Origin: Actinomycetales bacterium Actino_02
GTDB lineage: Bacteria; Actinomycetota; Actinomycetes; Propionibacteriales; Propionibacteriaceae
Assembly: GCA_001603275.1 (NCBI GenBank)
Contig: LUYM01000003.1
Location: 1 to 40,832, forward strand
DNA: 40,832 bases
Reading direction: 5' to 3'
Part shown: positions 24,578 to 32,759 of the stretch, piece by piece
Layout: the number at the start of each line of letters is the position of its first letter
How positions within the stretch are numbered: position 1 is the first letter of the stretch
Notes under the pieces: model-generated
Databases searched by the model: none
What the model was told of the DNA's origin: nothing
The model's input: the letters and a program-made list of their open reading frames with translations, nothing else
Position numbers and translations under genes: made by a program

Positions 24578-25948
24578 TCAGGCTGTTGCGGCGCGCAGTG
24601 CGCGAACCGCGTCCAGGATGCCCCGGTGGAACGTGGGGTAGGCGTAGATCATCGTCTCCAGCGAGCTGATCGGCACCCGGGCATGGACGGCCACCGCCAA
24701 CGCCCCCAGGATCTCGCCGCCATTGGGGCCGGCCGTGGTGGCACCGAGCAGGACGTCCGCCTCGGCGTCGGCGACCAGCGTGATGAAGCCGGCATTGCCC
24801 ACCTTGTGGATCCAGCCGCGCGAGGTGGACGGCAGTTGCGCCGTCCCCGTCCGCACCGTGAAGCCCGCCTCCCGAGCCTGCTTCTCGGTCATCCCCACTG
24901 CGCCGATCTCCGGATCGGTGAAGGCGACCCGGGGGACGGCCCGGTAGTCGGCGTCGGCGATCGGCGTGCCCAGGATCGAGGCGGCCACGATGTCGGCCTG
25001 GTAGGTGGCCATGTGGGTGAACGCGCCGTGGCCGGTGATGTCGCCCGCCGCCCAGACGCCGTCACTGACCCGCAGTTGGCCGTCGGTCGGCAGGGTGCCG
25101 GGCTTGCCGGTCAGCCCGAGAGCCGCCCAGGTCTGGGCGTCCAGGGTCGGCCTGCGTCCGGTGGCCACCAGGAGCTTCTCGCGGTGGACGGCGCTGCCGT
25201 CGGCCAACTCGACGGTGAAGCCACCGTCGTCGTAGCTGACCTTGGCGATGCCGACGCCCAGTCGCAGGGTGATCCCCTCGTCGGTGAGCACCTGCGCCAG
25301 CAGGTCACCGGAGGCGGGCTCCTCCTGCGGCAGCGGGCGCGGGGCCGCGTCCATGAGCGTGACCTTCACCCCGAACCGCGACCAGGCCTGGCCGATCTCG
25401 GTGCCGATGGCTCCGGCTCCGATGATCAGCAGCTCCTTCGGCAGGTTTTCGGCCTTCACGACGTCCCGGCTCGTCCAGTAGGGGACGTCCGCAAGCCCGG
25501 GAATCGGCGGGATCGCCGAGGTGGTTCCGGTGGTGACCACCAGCGCCCGGCCGGCGGTGAGAGTGCCGACTCCGGCCACCTCGACCTGGGTCGTGGAGCG
25601 GATCTCGGCGCGTCCGCGGATGAAGCGCATCCCCTTGTCGGTGAGCCGATCCACGGCCACCTTGTCGTTCCAGTTGTCGGTGGCTTCGTCGCGGATCCGA
25701 CGTGCCACGACGCTCCAGTCGGGGCGGATGTCGGCGCTACCGGCCAGGTCGGCGACCCGGCGAGCCTCGGTGAGCGCGTCGGCGGCGCGAATCATCATCT
25801 TGGTCGGAATGCAGCCCCAGTACGGGCATTCGCCGCCGACCAGTTCGGCCTCGATCCCGATCACGCTCAACCCGGCTTCGGCCAGCTTGCCGGCGATCGC
25901 CTCGCCGGCCACGCCGAGACCGACGACGATGACGTCCGCGTCGCTCAC
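24578..25948 (-). CDS. FAD/NAD(P)-dependent disulfide-oxidoreductase-like protein (Lpd/MerA fold) without His-Glu dyad
   Basis: 456 residues. FAD-binding VIVVGLGVAGEAIAGKLAEAG, redox disulfide GGECPYWGCIPTK, NAD(P)-binding LLIIGAGAIGTEIGQAW, second FAD motif VSDGVWAAGDITG and a dimerisation domain. At the position of the catalytic HAHPTxxE of lipoamide dehydrogenase it reads YAYPTFHRG, so the base His is Tyr and the Glu is Arg. It is therefore unlikely to be a true lipoamide dehydrogenase and more likely a quinone or other small-molecule reductase. GTG 25948 overlaps the DUF427 stop (GTGA); the much longer open frame upstream is a shadow. Confidence 0.85.
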   Translation of the reverse strand: MSDADVIVVGLGVAGEAIAGKLAEAGLSVIGIEAELVGGECPYWGCIPTKMMIRAADALTEARRVADLAGSADIRPDWSVVARRIRDEATDNWNDKVAVDRLTDKGMRFIRGRAEIRSTTQVEVAGVGTLTAGRALVVTTGTTSAIPPIPGLADVPYWTSRDVVKAENLPKELLIIGAGAIGTEIGQAWSRFGVKVTLMDAAPRPLPQEEPASGDLLAQVLTDEGITLRLGVGIAKVSYDDGGFTVELADGSAVHREKLLVATGRRPTLDAQTWAALGLTGKPGTLPTDGQLRVSDGVWAAGDITGHGAFTHMATYQADIVAASILGTPIADADYRAVPRVAFTDPEIGAVGMTEKQAREAGFTVRTGTAQLPSTSRGWIHKVGNAGFITLVADAEADVLLGATTAGPNGGEILGALAVAVHARVPISSLETMIYAYPTFHRGILDAVRALRAATA

Positions 25949-26250
25949 TGCTGGGCCTCGTCGGCCGGGCGGACCTCGACGCCGCGCCAGAACGCGACCC
26001 GGTCGGTGATCTGCTTCGCGGCGTCCGATGGGGTGGGGTAGTACCAGGCGGCGTCCGTGGCGTCCTGCCCGTCCACGCTGACCGTGTAGTAGGAGGCGAT
26101 GCCCTTCCACGGGCACACGGTGTGCGTCCCGGACGGCTGGAAGTACTCGCTGTTCGCCGACTCGATCGGGAAGTAGTGGTTTCCCTCCACCACGACGGTC
26201 TCGTCGCTCTCGGCGATGACGGTTCCGTTGAAGACAGCCTGCATTCGCAT
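25945..26250 (-). CDS. DUF427 domain protein
   Basis: 101 residues: MQAVFNGTVIAESDET, ESANSEYFQPSGTHTVCPWKGIASYY and GRDAAWYYP-like segments identify the DUF427 family, a small beta-rich fold of unknown function with a conserved CPWKG motif. ATG 26250, or ATG 26244 two codons on; AGAGG lies upstream. Translationally coupled to the flavin oxidoreductase, which suggests a shared redox role (inference). Confidence 0.85.
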   Translation of the reverse strand: MRMQAVFNGTVIAESDETVVVEGNHYFPIESANSEYFQPSGTHTVCPWKGIASYYTVSVDGQDATDAAWYYPTPSDAAKQITDRVAFWRGVEVRPADEAQQ

Positions 26251-26649
26251 GTTCTGTCCGCCTCTCTGCTGTTCGATGCAGCCCGTGGGTCTGTCGCTGG
26301 GGTGTGGCCCGCGGAGCTGCTGTTGGGGTGTGGCCCGAAGGCCGTCGTGCAGGTACCCAGCCTGAGCGTCGAAATGCGATTTCGGCGCCGACGGGGGTGA
26401 ACCTGCTTACCTCAACAGCTGCGGACCTCCGATGCTTCCCCCGGTCAACAGTCGCAAAGTGGACAATTCCTCGCCGTCTGGGCGAATCTCGGTCCACCGT
26501 GCGACGTGTCGCCGGGGTTCACAGTCGCAAAGTGGACGGTTCTGCGGCGTCCGGACGAAGGAATGTCCACTCTGCGTTGGTGGATCAGTGTCGGTGGGGA
26601 CGCACGACGGGTGATGGACGCTGTCGGCCGGTGAGCGGCGGGCCGGCGC
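26251..26649. other. 399-base gap without a convincing gene
   Basis: Contains two TGGGGTGTGGCCCG direct copies near 26298-26336, the tandem inverted-repeat units at 26451-26568 (listed separately) and the upstream region of the DUF427 operon. Open frames here are short and follow the repeat rather than a protein pattern. Confidence 0.5.
26451..26568. repeat. Tandem pair of GTCGCAAAGTGGAC inverted-repeat units
   Basis: Two units start with CAGTCGCAAAGTGGAC, the conserved GTCGCAAAGTGGAC lying at 26451 and 26524 (73-base period). Each ends in a degenerate reverse complement (26492-26505 and 26555-26568), so each unit can form a long hairpin. Unrelated to the GGGGACGG family. Confidence 0.75.
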
Positions 26650-27066
26650 TCAGTTCGCCCGGGCAGCGTCACGCCGCAGGTGGCGGACGCTGCGTCCCAG
26701 CACGATCATCCGGACCGTGCCCACTCCTGCGGTGATCAGCGCGCCGGCGATGGCGGCGAACAGGGCCGCGATGCCGACCGGCAGACTGAACGTCCAAGCC
26801 AGCAAGGTGAGCTGGGTGGGCACGTTGTTCTGCAGCACGAAGATCAGGATGAAGACCAGCGCCACGACGCCGACCACCAGTGCCGTCCAGGCCATCCCGG
26901 ACAGGTTGCGGGAGTGGGCCGGGAGCTGAGCCTGGGCCGGCATGGGAACGGGCGGGGCGGACGGCGTTGGCACCTGTCGTCCGTCCTCGGGGAACGGGCG
27001 GGTGGGTTGTTGATCGGAATAGCCGGGTATGGGGCCCTCCTGAGTTGCGCAGGAAGATCCCTGCAC
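26650..27066 (-). CDS. LapA-domain membrane protein
   Basis: Small protein with a Pro/Gln-rich cytoplasmic N-terminus, then two transmembrane helices (WTALVVGVVALVFILIFVL and FSLPVGIAALFAAIAGALI) separated by QNNVPTQLTLLAW, the pattern of the LapA/DUF1049 family, and a basic C-terminus RSVRHLRRDAARAN. The start is uncertain. GTG 27066 gives 138 residues; a perfect AGGAGG at 27041-27036 lies five bases before an in-frame ATA (27030), which would give 126 residues. Function unknown; in proteobacteria the family is tied to envelope assembly. Confidence 0.72.
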   Translation of the reverse strand: MQGSSCATQEGPIPGYSDQQPTRPFPEDGRQVPTPSAPPVPMPAQAQLPAHSRNLSGMAWTALVVGVVALVFILIFVLQNNVPTQLTLLAWTFSLPVGIAALFAAIAGALITAGVGTVRMIVLGRSVRHLRRDAARAN

Positions 27067-27125
27067 CCCTGAGGTACCCCGCCGTGGCCCTCGCGAAACA
27101 GTCTGCGCGCTGCGCGCGGTGCCTG

Positions 27126-27323
27126 TTAGGGCCTCAGTGACACCATCGAGTAGACCGGATTATCCTCCTGGCTACGGTCGATGCTCCAGCCGCTAGCCCG
27201 AACCAGGGCGCCGAAGCTATCCAGGTGGCGCAACTGAAGCCCGAGGGGGTTACTCGCCTGCATGGCGTGAGTCAGTCGGCTCTCGCGCCACAGCGAGCCG
27301 ACCAGGACGAACCCTGTCCGAGA
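27126..27323 (-). pseudogene. Truncated gene remnant, possibly a methyltransferase C-terminus
   Basis: A 65-codon open stretch ends in TAA at 27126-27128 and begins right after an in-frame TAG (27324-27326) with no nearby start codon. It reads protein-like, with GFVLVGSLWRESRLTHAM, NPLGLQLRHLDSFGALVRAS and NPVYSMVSLRP, resembling the last strands of a class I SAM-dependent methyltransferase. The 5' part is missing. The remainder of the gap 27067-27395 shows nothing I can name. Confidence 0.4.
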
Positions 27324-27395
27324 CTATTCCTCTGTTGGTGAACTACGATTCCCGCGACGAACCGCGGTATTCCGAGAGAGTGTCTCCTGGCCGGC

Positions 27396-27950
27396 TCAGT
27401 TCAGCGGCAGCGGGCAGGATTCGGTGAAGCCGACGGGCGGGATGCCTAAGGCCTGGATCACGCGAGCCCAGTAGTTCACCTGCGCTGCGGTGGTGGCCAG
27501 GATCACCAGTTCGCGTTCGGTGAAGGACTCGCAAAGCGCGGTCGTGAGTTCGGTCGGGAAGCGCAGCGGCGAGCTCGAGATGCGTCGGGCGTAGTCGATG
27601 GCGTAGCGCTCGCGAGCCGAGAAGGAGGCGACCTCGTTCTCGCGGCCCGGACCGAGGGCCTGGAGTTCCTCATCGGTGATCCCGACCCGGTCGTACTCGA
27701 AGCCGTTCATGTCGACGCAGAACGCGCAGTTGGCGGTGATCGAGGCGGTGATCCGGACCAGCTTGAGCAGCCGATCGGACGGCTCGTGGTGGGCGACAAG
27801 GGATTCCAACACCCCGGCGCCGATCGCCGCCTTCGGATACCAGGCCAGCAGCCGGGCGGGCAGCATCCGGTGCCCGGTAACCCGCTCGGAGATGGCCACG
27901 CCCAGGCGCAGCAGCGGATTCATTCGACGGGGTTCAGCGACCAGTGCCAT
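27396..27950 (-). CDS. Carboxymuconolactone decarboxylase/AhpD-like protein
   Basis: 184 residues, all-helical. The redox motif is CAFCVDMN (CxxC; the downstream His of AhpD alkylhydroperoxidases is Asn here), within ITASITANCAFCVDMNGFEYDRVGI, then FSARERYAIDYARRIS and ERELVILATTAAQVNYWARV. Probably a peroxidase-type thiol oxidoreductase. ATG 27950 follows a structured leader (27964-28007) and lacks a strong ribosome-binding site. Confidence 0.8.
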   Translation of the reverse strand: MALVAEPRRMNPLLRLGVAISERVTGHRMLPARLLAWYPKAAIGAGVLESLVAHHEPSDRLLKLVRITASITANCAFCVDMNGFEYDRVGITDEELQALGPGRENEVASFSARERYAIDYARRISSSPLRFPTELTTALCESFTERELVILATTAAQVNYWARVIQALGIPPVGFTESCPLPLN

Positions 27951-27963
27951 GTACCCATGATGA

Positions 27964-28007
27964 TCGCGACGCGGTGCCGTCCGCACCAGTATGGCGTCTC
28001 GTCGCGA
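27964..28007 (-). promoter_or_regulatory. Nested hairpins in the leader of the AhpD-like gene
   Basis: Outer arms TCGCGACG (27964-27971) and CGTCGCGA (28000-28007), with an inner hairpin GGTGC/GCACC (27973-27987). It ends 13 bases before the ATG. It could be an RNA leader structure or a pair of operator half-sites. Confidence 0.45.
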
Positions 28008-28132
28008 CATCCTCCGAGTGCAGGTAGGCCCGCCGGGCGTTGGGGGCTGTCGGAGCTGAGGCCGAACGTGACTGTTCGCTGGTAGGCGGATTGTCGACGC
28101 CATGCGCCAGGGTGACCAATCCAAGATGTGCG

Positions 28133-28172
28133 AAGCGCCTCTGACCGGTGTTCCCGCCAGTCAGAGGCGCTT
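28133..28172 (-). terminator. Terminator hairpin beyond tRNA-Pro
   Basis: Perfect 13-base stem AAGCGCCTCTGAC/GTCAGAGGCGCTT with a 14-base loop, 8 bases beyond the encoded CCA of the tRNA. Confidence 0.7.
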
Positions 28173-28180
28173 TCCGCCTG

Positions 28181-28257
<77 letters not shown>

Positions 28258-28259
28258 AA

Positions 28260-28282
28260 CGGCCCTGAGCTAGTCAGGGCCG
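28260..28282 (-). terminator. Hairpin between the metallophosphoesterase gene and the tRNA
   Basis: Nine-base stem CGGCCCTGA/TCAGGGCCG with five-base loop, two bases before the tRNA 5' end. It may terminate the upstream gene, or form the 5' leader of the pre-tRNA if transcription starts near 28282 from TACACT. Confidence 0.5.
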
Positions 28283-28310
28283 GGTGAAAGTGTAGCTGAA
28301 CTCGGCCGGG

Positions 28311-29216
28311 TCAGCCATTCGAGCCCGCGACCAGGGTCAGCAGGCTGACCTCGGGCGGGCAGGCGAACCGGAACGGTGTATAGGGGTTGGCCCCCAGGCC
28401 GGCCGAGACGTGCAGCCAGGAGCGCTTCCCGGCGGCGTGATGGCGGCTGGCGCCCTTGGCCTGGCGCGGCGACAGATCGCAGTTGGTGGTGAGCGCTCCG
28501 AAGCCCGGCACACACACCTGGCCGCCGTGGGTATGCCCGGCCAGAATCAGCGGCAATCCATCGGCGGTCATCGCGTCCAGTACCCGGGCGTAGGGGGCGT
28601 GGGTCACCCCGATCGCCACATCGGTGCCCTTGGCCGGACGTCCGGCGACCAGACGGTAGTCGTCCAGGTTCAGATGGGCGTCGTCGGTGCCGCGGAACTC
28701 GATCCGCAGGCCGCGGACATCCAGCACCCCGCGCTTGCCGTTCAGATCCAGCCAGCCGTGGCTGGTGAAGGCCGTCCTCAGCTCCTCGGTGGGCAACTGC
28801 TGCCGGTCGGCATGGACGCCCTCGCGGCTGGTGTCCCCGGCCAGGTAACCCAGCGGGTTCTTCGGCCGCGGCGCGGTGTAGTCGTTGGAGCCGAACACGA
28901 AGGCGCCGGGGACGTCCAGAAGTCGGCCCAGATCGTCGATCAGTGGCGCCAGGGCGTCCGGAGATGCCAGGTTGTCACCGGTGCTGACCACCAGATCCGG
29001 CTCCAGCCCGGCCAGCGCTTGGATGAACGCACGCTTGCGGTGCTGACTGGCCAGCAGATGAAAGTCCGAGATATGCAGCACCCGAATCGGTGCCGCGCCC
29101 GGCGGCAGCACCTTCAGTCGGGCCCGGCGCACTCGGAAGTCGTAGGGCTCGACAAAAGTGCCGTAGGCGAAGCAGGCCGCAGCCAGGATCGCCAACCGGC
29201 GTACAGCTCGTCCCAT
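28311..29216 (-). CDS. Membrane-anchored metallophosphoesterase
   Basis: 301 residues. N-terminal hydrophobic anchor (LAILAAACFAYGTFV), then the calcineurin-like set of metal motifs: HISDFHL, STGDNL, FGSNDY, VTHAPY and AGHTHGGQV. The closest pattern is the YkuE/YaeI group. It starts four bases after the PBP gene and is probably co-transcribed with it; the same gene pair occurs next to ponA2 in Mycobacterium. Substrate unknown; a cell-envelope phosphoester is plausible. Confidence 0.88.
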   Translation of the reverse strand: MGRAVRRLAILAAACFAYGTFVEPYDFRVRRARLKVLPPGAAPIRVLHISDFHLLASQHRKRAFIQALAGLEPDLVVSTGDNLASPDALAPLIDDLGRLLDVPGAFVFGSNDYTAPRPKNPLGYLAGDTSREGVHADRQQLPTEELRTAFTSHGWLDLNGKRGVLDVRGLRIEFRGTDDAHLNLDDYRLVAGRPAKGTDVAIGVTHAPYARVLDAMTADGLPLILAGHTHGGQVCVPGFGALTTNCDLSPRQAKGASRHHAAGKRSWLHVSAGLGANPYTPFRFACPPEVSLLTLVAGSNG

Positions 29217-29220
29217 CGGG

Positions 29221-31638
29221 TTAGCCTCCAGGCCGTGGTGTGCGCGGGGTGGCGCCGGGCGTCGTGGGTCCGCCCGGGGTAGGCGTCGGGGTCGGCGGCA
29301 GCGGCTCGGGCCCCTTGCTCACATAGAGCGTGATGGTGCTGGCCTTGGTCGCGGATCCGCCGGACGCGCTGGTGCCGATCAGGGCACCAACCGGGTAATC
29401 GGAGTACTGCTTCTCCTCGACCGGAGTGAATCCGGCGTTCAGCAGTCGCGCCTTGCAGCCGGAGACGCTCATCCCGGAGCAACTCGGAACGTCCACCTTC
29501 TCGCCGACCAGGATGTCCCGCGGCGGGTCGACGAACTGATGCTTCTGGTCGATGTCGGCCAGTGCTGCGGCGAAGGCCGGCTTGAGCAGGCGGCCACCGG
29601 CCTCCTGGCCGGACGCTCCGTACAGGGTCCGCTTGGAGTACTTCAGGTACACACCGCGCAGGTAGCGGGTGCCGCGGGCCTTCCAGAACTTGATGGAGTT
29701 GGGGCCGGAGTCGTAGCTGATCATCGCGGCTGCCGCCAGATCTGGGGTGTAGCCCATCGTCCAGATCGCCTTGTTGTCGGGGACGGTACCGGTCTTGCCG
29801 GCCATCTTCACGCCCCACACCCGGGCCGCCGTCGCGGTGCCGCCGTTGTACGGGCCCTGGAAGATGGCGTTGATGGCGTCGGCCAGATCCTCGCTGATCA
29901 CCCGCTGGCAGTTGGCACTGGGCACCGGGACGTCCTGGCCGTCGCGGTTGGTGATCGACTTCAGGATGATCGGATCGCAGCGGATGCCGCGCGCGGCGAA
30001 GGTGGCGTACGCCTCGGTCAGGGAGAGCGGTGAGATGCCGGCGACGCCCAGGGTGAACGACGGGATCGACGAGTAGGCCTTGACCAGGTCCTGGCCGTCG
30101 GCCGACTTCAGACCGAGCTTGGCCGCCATCTTCACCACCGGGCAGATGCCGACCCGCTGGATCAGCCGGGCGAAGTAGTTGTTCATCGAGTGCTTGACGC
30201 CGGCCCACATGTCGAAGCGTCCGACTTGGCCGCGGCCGCCGGTGACCGGCCACTTACCGAGCTGCACGAATGGGCCGTCGCAGTTCCTGAAGGTCTCGCC
30301 CTGATAGTTGTGCTCGTAGTCGATCTTGATCTTGTCGTAGCTGCCGAGGCCCTCGTCGAGGGCGGCGGCTGCGGTGAAGATCTTGAAGGTCGAGCCTGCC
30401 TGGAAGCCTTCGGCGCCACCCATGTCCGCAGTGGCGGCGTAGTTGTAGTACGTCTCGCCCTTCCACTGATCCTTGCCCTTGGCGTCCTTGTTGATGCCCA
30501 TCACCGGACGGCTCTGCGCCATGGCCTTGATCAGGCCGGTGCCGGGCTGCAGCATCGTGATCACTGAGATGACGGGATCGCGAGCGTCGATGTAGTTGCT
30601 GATCACCGACTGGGCCTTGTCCTGGGCGGCCGGGTCGATCAGAGTCTGAATGGTCAGGCCGCCGCGCTTGACCAGGTTCTCCCGCTCTTCGCTGTTGTCG
30701 CCGAGGGCTGGCATCTTGAGCAGCGTCTTGTAGGCGTAGTCACACACGAACGGGTACTTCGAGTTCGCGCAACCGCTCAGCGACTGCTTCACCTTGGACG
30801 CATCGAAGGGCTCGGCCTTGGCCTCTTCCAACTGGCTGGCGGTGATCTCGCCCAGGGTGTACATCCTGGTCAGAACGTCATTGCGCCGCGAGATGCCAGC
30901 TTGCGGGTGCTTCACGGGATTGGTGGTCACCGGGTTGCGGACCAGGCCGGCCAGCATCGCCGACTGGGCGAGCGTCAGCTTGGCGGCACTGGTGTTGAAG
31001 TAGTGCTTGGCCGCAGCCTCGACGCCATAGGCGCCGTCGCCGTAGTAGCTCATGTTCAGGTAGCGCTCGAGGATCTCGTCCTTGCTGAACTTCTCCTCGA
31101 TCGCGATGGCGTAGCGCAACTCGCGGACCTTGCGGCCCAAGGTGTTCTCGGTCGCGGCGTCCTTGGCCACCTTCTTCTGGGCCTCATCGCTAATCTCTTC
31201 GGCGTTCTCCAGCAAGACCAGACGGACGTACTGCTGGGTCAGCGTGGACGCACCCTGAGTGTTGCCCTGGCTGGTGCTGACCAGCGCCCGCAAGGTTCCG
31301 CGCAGATCCAGTGCGCCATGCTCGTAGAACCGCTGGTCCTCGATGGCGATCTGCGCCTGACGCATCAGCGGCGAGATCTTGTCCAGCGGGACGTAGACCC
31401 GGTTCTCGTCGTAGAAATAGGCCAGCACCTTGCCGTCGGCGGTGAGTAGCCGGGACCGCTCGGGCTGGGGTGGGGTCTCCAACTCGGCAGGGAGCTGGTC
31501 CAGGCTCGACGCCATGGACGTCCCTGCAGTCGACGCGATCCCGGCGACGGGGACGATCAAGCCTGCCGAAAGCAGGCCGCCGAGGAACGCGACAAAGAGG
31601 AACATGATCAGCGAATACAGCCGTTTCCCCATGCGCAT
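29221..31638 (-). CDS. Bifunctional class A penicillin-binding protein (PonA2-like) with PASTA domain
   Basis: 805 residues. TM helix about 8-36; glycosyltransferase-51 domain with catalytic E100 in AIEDQRFYEHG and GASTLTQQYVR; transpeptidase domain with S416-x-x-K (GSTFK), S484-M-N486 and K615-T-G; then one PASTA domain (VDVPSCSGMSVSGCKARLLNAGF...) and a Pro/Thr-rich tail. It polymerises and cross-links peptidoglycan outside the membrane. Divergent from a WhiB4-like gene, with a metallophosphoesterase downstream, as for Mycobacterium ponA2. The ATG at 31638 has no clear ribosome-binding site; ATG 31632 is an alternative. Confidence 0.93.
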   Translation of the reverse strand: MRMGKRLYSLIMFLFVAFLGGLLSAGLIVPVAGIASTAGTSMASSLDQLPAELETPPQPERSRLLTADGKVLAYFYDENRVYVPLDKISPLMRQAQIAIEDQRFYEHGALDLRGTLRALVSTSQGNTQGASTLTQQYVRLVLLENAEEISDEAQKKVAKDAATENTLGRKVRELRYAIAIEEKFSKDEILERYLNMSYYGDGAYGVEAAAKHYFNTSAAKLTLAQSAMLAGLVRNPVTTNPVKHPQAGISRRNDVLTRMYTLGEITASQLEEAKAEPFDASKVKQSLSGCANSKYPFVCDYAYKTLLKMPALGDNSEERENLVKRGGLTIQTLIDPAAQDKAQSVISNYIDARDPVISVITMLQPGTGLIKAMAQSRPVMGINKDAKGKDQWKGETYYNYAATADMGGAEGFQAGSTFKIFTAAAALDEGLGSYDKIKIDYEHNYQGETFRNCDGPFVQLGKWPVTGGRGQVGRFDMWAGVKHSMNNYFARLIQRVGICPVVKMAAKLGLKSADGQDLVKAYSSIPSFTLGVAGISPLSLTEAYATFAARGIRCDPIILKSITNRDGQDVPVPSANCQRVISEDLADAINAIFQGPYNGGTATAARVWGVKMAGKTGTVPDNKAIWTMGYTPDLAAAAMISYDSGPNSIKFWKARGTRYLRGVYLKYSKRTLYGASGQEAGGRLLKPAFAAALADIDQKHQFVDPPRDILVGEKVDVPSCSGMSVSGCKARLLNAGFTPVEEKQYSDYPVGALIGTSASGGSATKASTITLYVSKGPEPLPPTPTPTPGGPTTPGATPRTPRPGG

Positions 31639-31809
31639 GGGTCCAAGGTTACGTCACCGCCGGACACTGTCCGAGATAAAGACTGTACGGGAGTTCAGTG
31701 TGGGGTGAATGACCCCTAGCGGCGGCCTAGGTGATGCCCTAGCCTGAGCCCTACCGCCAGCCGGGGCACTTTACCGGTTGGTGCACCCCATGGTTTGAAA
31801 GGTAGAGCG

Positions 31810-32085
31810 ATGTCGCTCCGAGTCGATGACTGGACCCTCCAGGCGAAGTGCCGGGGTCTGCAGGACGAGTTGTTCCCCGACGGAGCGGATCAGAAGCGGG
31901 CACGCTCGGTGTGTTTCAGCTGCCCGGTGCGCAATGAGTGCCTTGCCGAAGCCTTGGACAACCGGATCGAATGGGGGGTCTGGGGCGGCCTCACCGAGCG
32001 GGAACGCCGTCAGCTGCTTCGTCAGCGCACCGACATCACCAGTTGGACGTCCATCCTCTGCCCGAAGTCTCACCGCGCCAGCTGA
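31810..32085 (+). CDS. whiB4: WhiB-family iron-sulfur regulator, WhiB4-like
   Basis: 91 residues. Four cluster cysteines C14, C35, C38 and C44 (C-x20-C-x2-C-x5-C), the turn GVWGG (56-60) and basic LTERERRQLLRQ. The stretch ALDNRIEWGVWGGLTERERR and TDITSW match the WhiB4 subgroup, a redox/NO-responsive regulator. ATG 31810 has AAAGG seven bases upstream. A fifth Cys lies in the C-terminus (C84). Divergent from the PonA2-like gene; the 171-base region between must hold both promoters, but I could not assign boxes with confidence. Confidence 0.9.
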   Translation: MSLRVDDWTLQAKCRGLQDELFPDGADQKRARSVCFSCPVRNECLAEALDNRIEWGVWGGLTERERRQLLRQRTDITSWTSILCPKSHRAS

Positions 32086-32145
32086 GCATCTCGTCGCCTC
32101 GGCCGGGGCTGGAGCATCGTCAGCCAGGCTGATTAGGGTGATCCC

Positions 32146-32301
32146 ATGACTAAGTGGGAGTACGTGACCGTCCCGATCCTGGTGCATGCCACCAAGCAGA
32201 TCCTCGACAACTGGGGTGCCGACGGCTGGGAGCTGGTGCAGGTTGTGCCCGGACCCAACGCCGAGAACCTGGTGGCCTACCTGAAGCGTCCGCTCCAGTG
32301 A
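32146..32301 (+). CDS. Small DUF4177 protein
   Basis: 51 residues: MTKWEYVTVPIL...NWGADGWELVQVV, the DUF4177 pattern (KWEY, GWELV). Its stop overlaps the RidA start (GTGA). In Mycobacterium a similar short gene (Rv3678A, from memory) lies at the same place. Function unknown. Confidence 0.8.
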   Translation: MTKWEYVTVPILVHATKQILDNWGADGWELVQVVPGPNAENLVAYLKRPLQ

Positions 32302-32759
32302 CCGCCTCGCAGCGGCTGGCCGAACTCGGCATCACCCTGCCGGACGTTCCGGCGCCGGTGGCCGCCTACGTGCCGGCGGTGCGCGTCGACGACCTCGTCT
32401 ACACCTCCGGCCAGCTGCCCTTCGTGGCCGGCCAGTTGGCCGGTGCCGGCAAGGTCGGTGCTGAGGTCGACGCCGAGACCGCCGCGGGCCTGGCCCGGAT
32501 CGCCGGTCTGAACGCCATCGCGGCGGCCGCGTCGGTGGCCGGCGGAGTGGACGCCATCGCCCAGATCGTGAAGCTGGTGGTCTTCGTCGCTTCCGATGTC
32601 TCCTTCACTGGTCAGCCTGCGGTGGCCAATGGTGCCTCACTGCTGATTGGCGAGATCTTCGGGGATGCAGGCACGCACGCTCGCAGCGCTGTCGGCGTCG
32701 CCGTGCTGCCGCTGGATTCGCCGGTGGAGGTGGAGCTGATCGTCCGGGTCCGCGACTGA
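32298..32759 (+). CDS. RidA/YjgF-family protein
   Basis: 153 residues with YTSGQLPFV, LNAIAAAASVAGG and the C-terminal THARSAVGVAVLPLDSPVEVEL. The Arg in this segment corresponds to the substrate-binding Arg of RidA enamine/imine deaminases. GTG 32298 is coupled to the DUF4177 stop; the long open frame from 32154 is rejected. Family role: removal of reactive enamine/imine intermediates from PLP enzymes. Confidence 0.88.
   Translation: MTASQRLAELGITLPDVPAPVAAYVPAVRVDDLVYTSGQLPFVAGQLAGAGKVGAEVDAETAAGLARIAGLNAIAAAASVAGGVDAIAQIVKLVVFVASDVSFTGQPAVANGASLLIGEIFGDAGTHARSAVGVAVLPLDSPVEVELIVRVRD

Noticed and set aside
24578-26497. 639-codon version of the flavin oxidoreductase
   Set aside because: The extra N-terminal part runs through the DUF427 gene and the repeat region out of frame; GTG 25948 with a GTGA overlap gives the normal family length.
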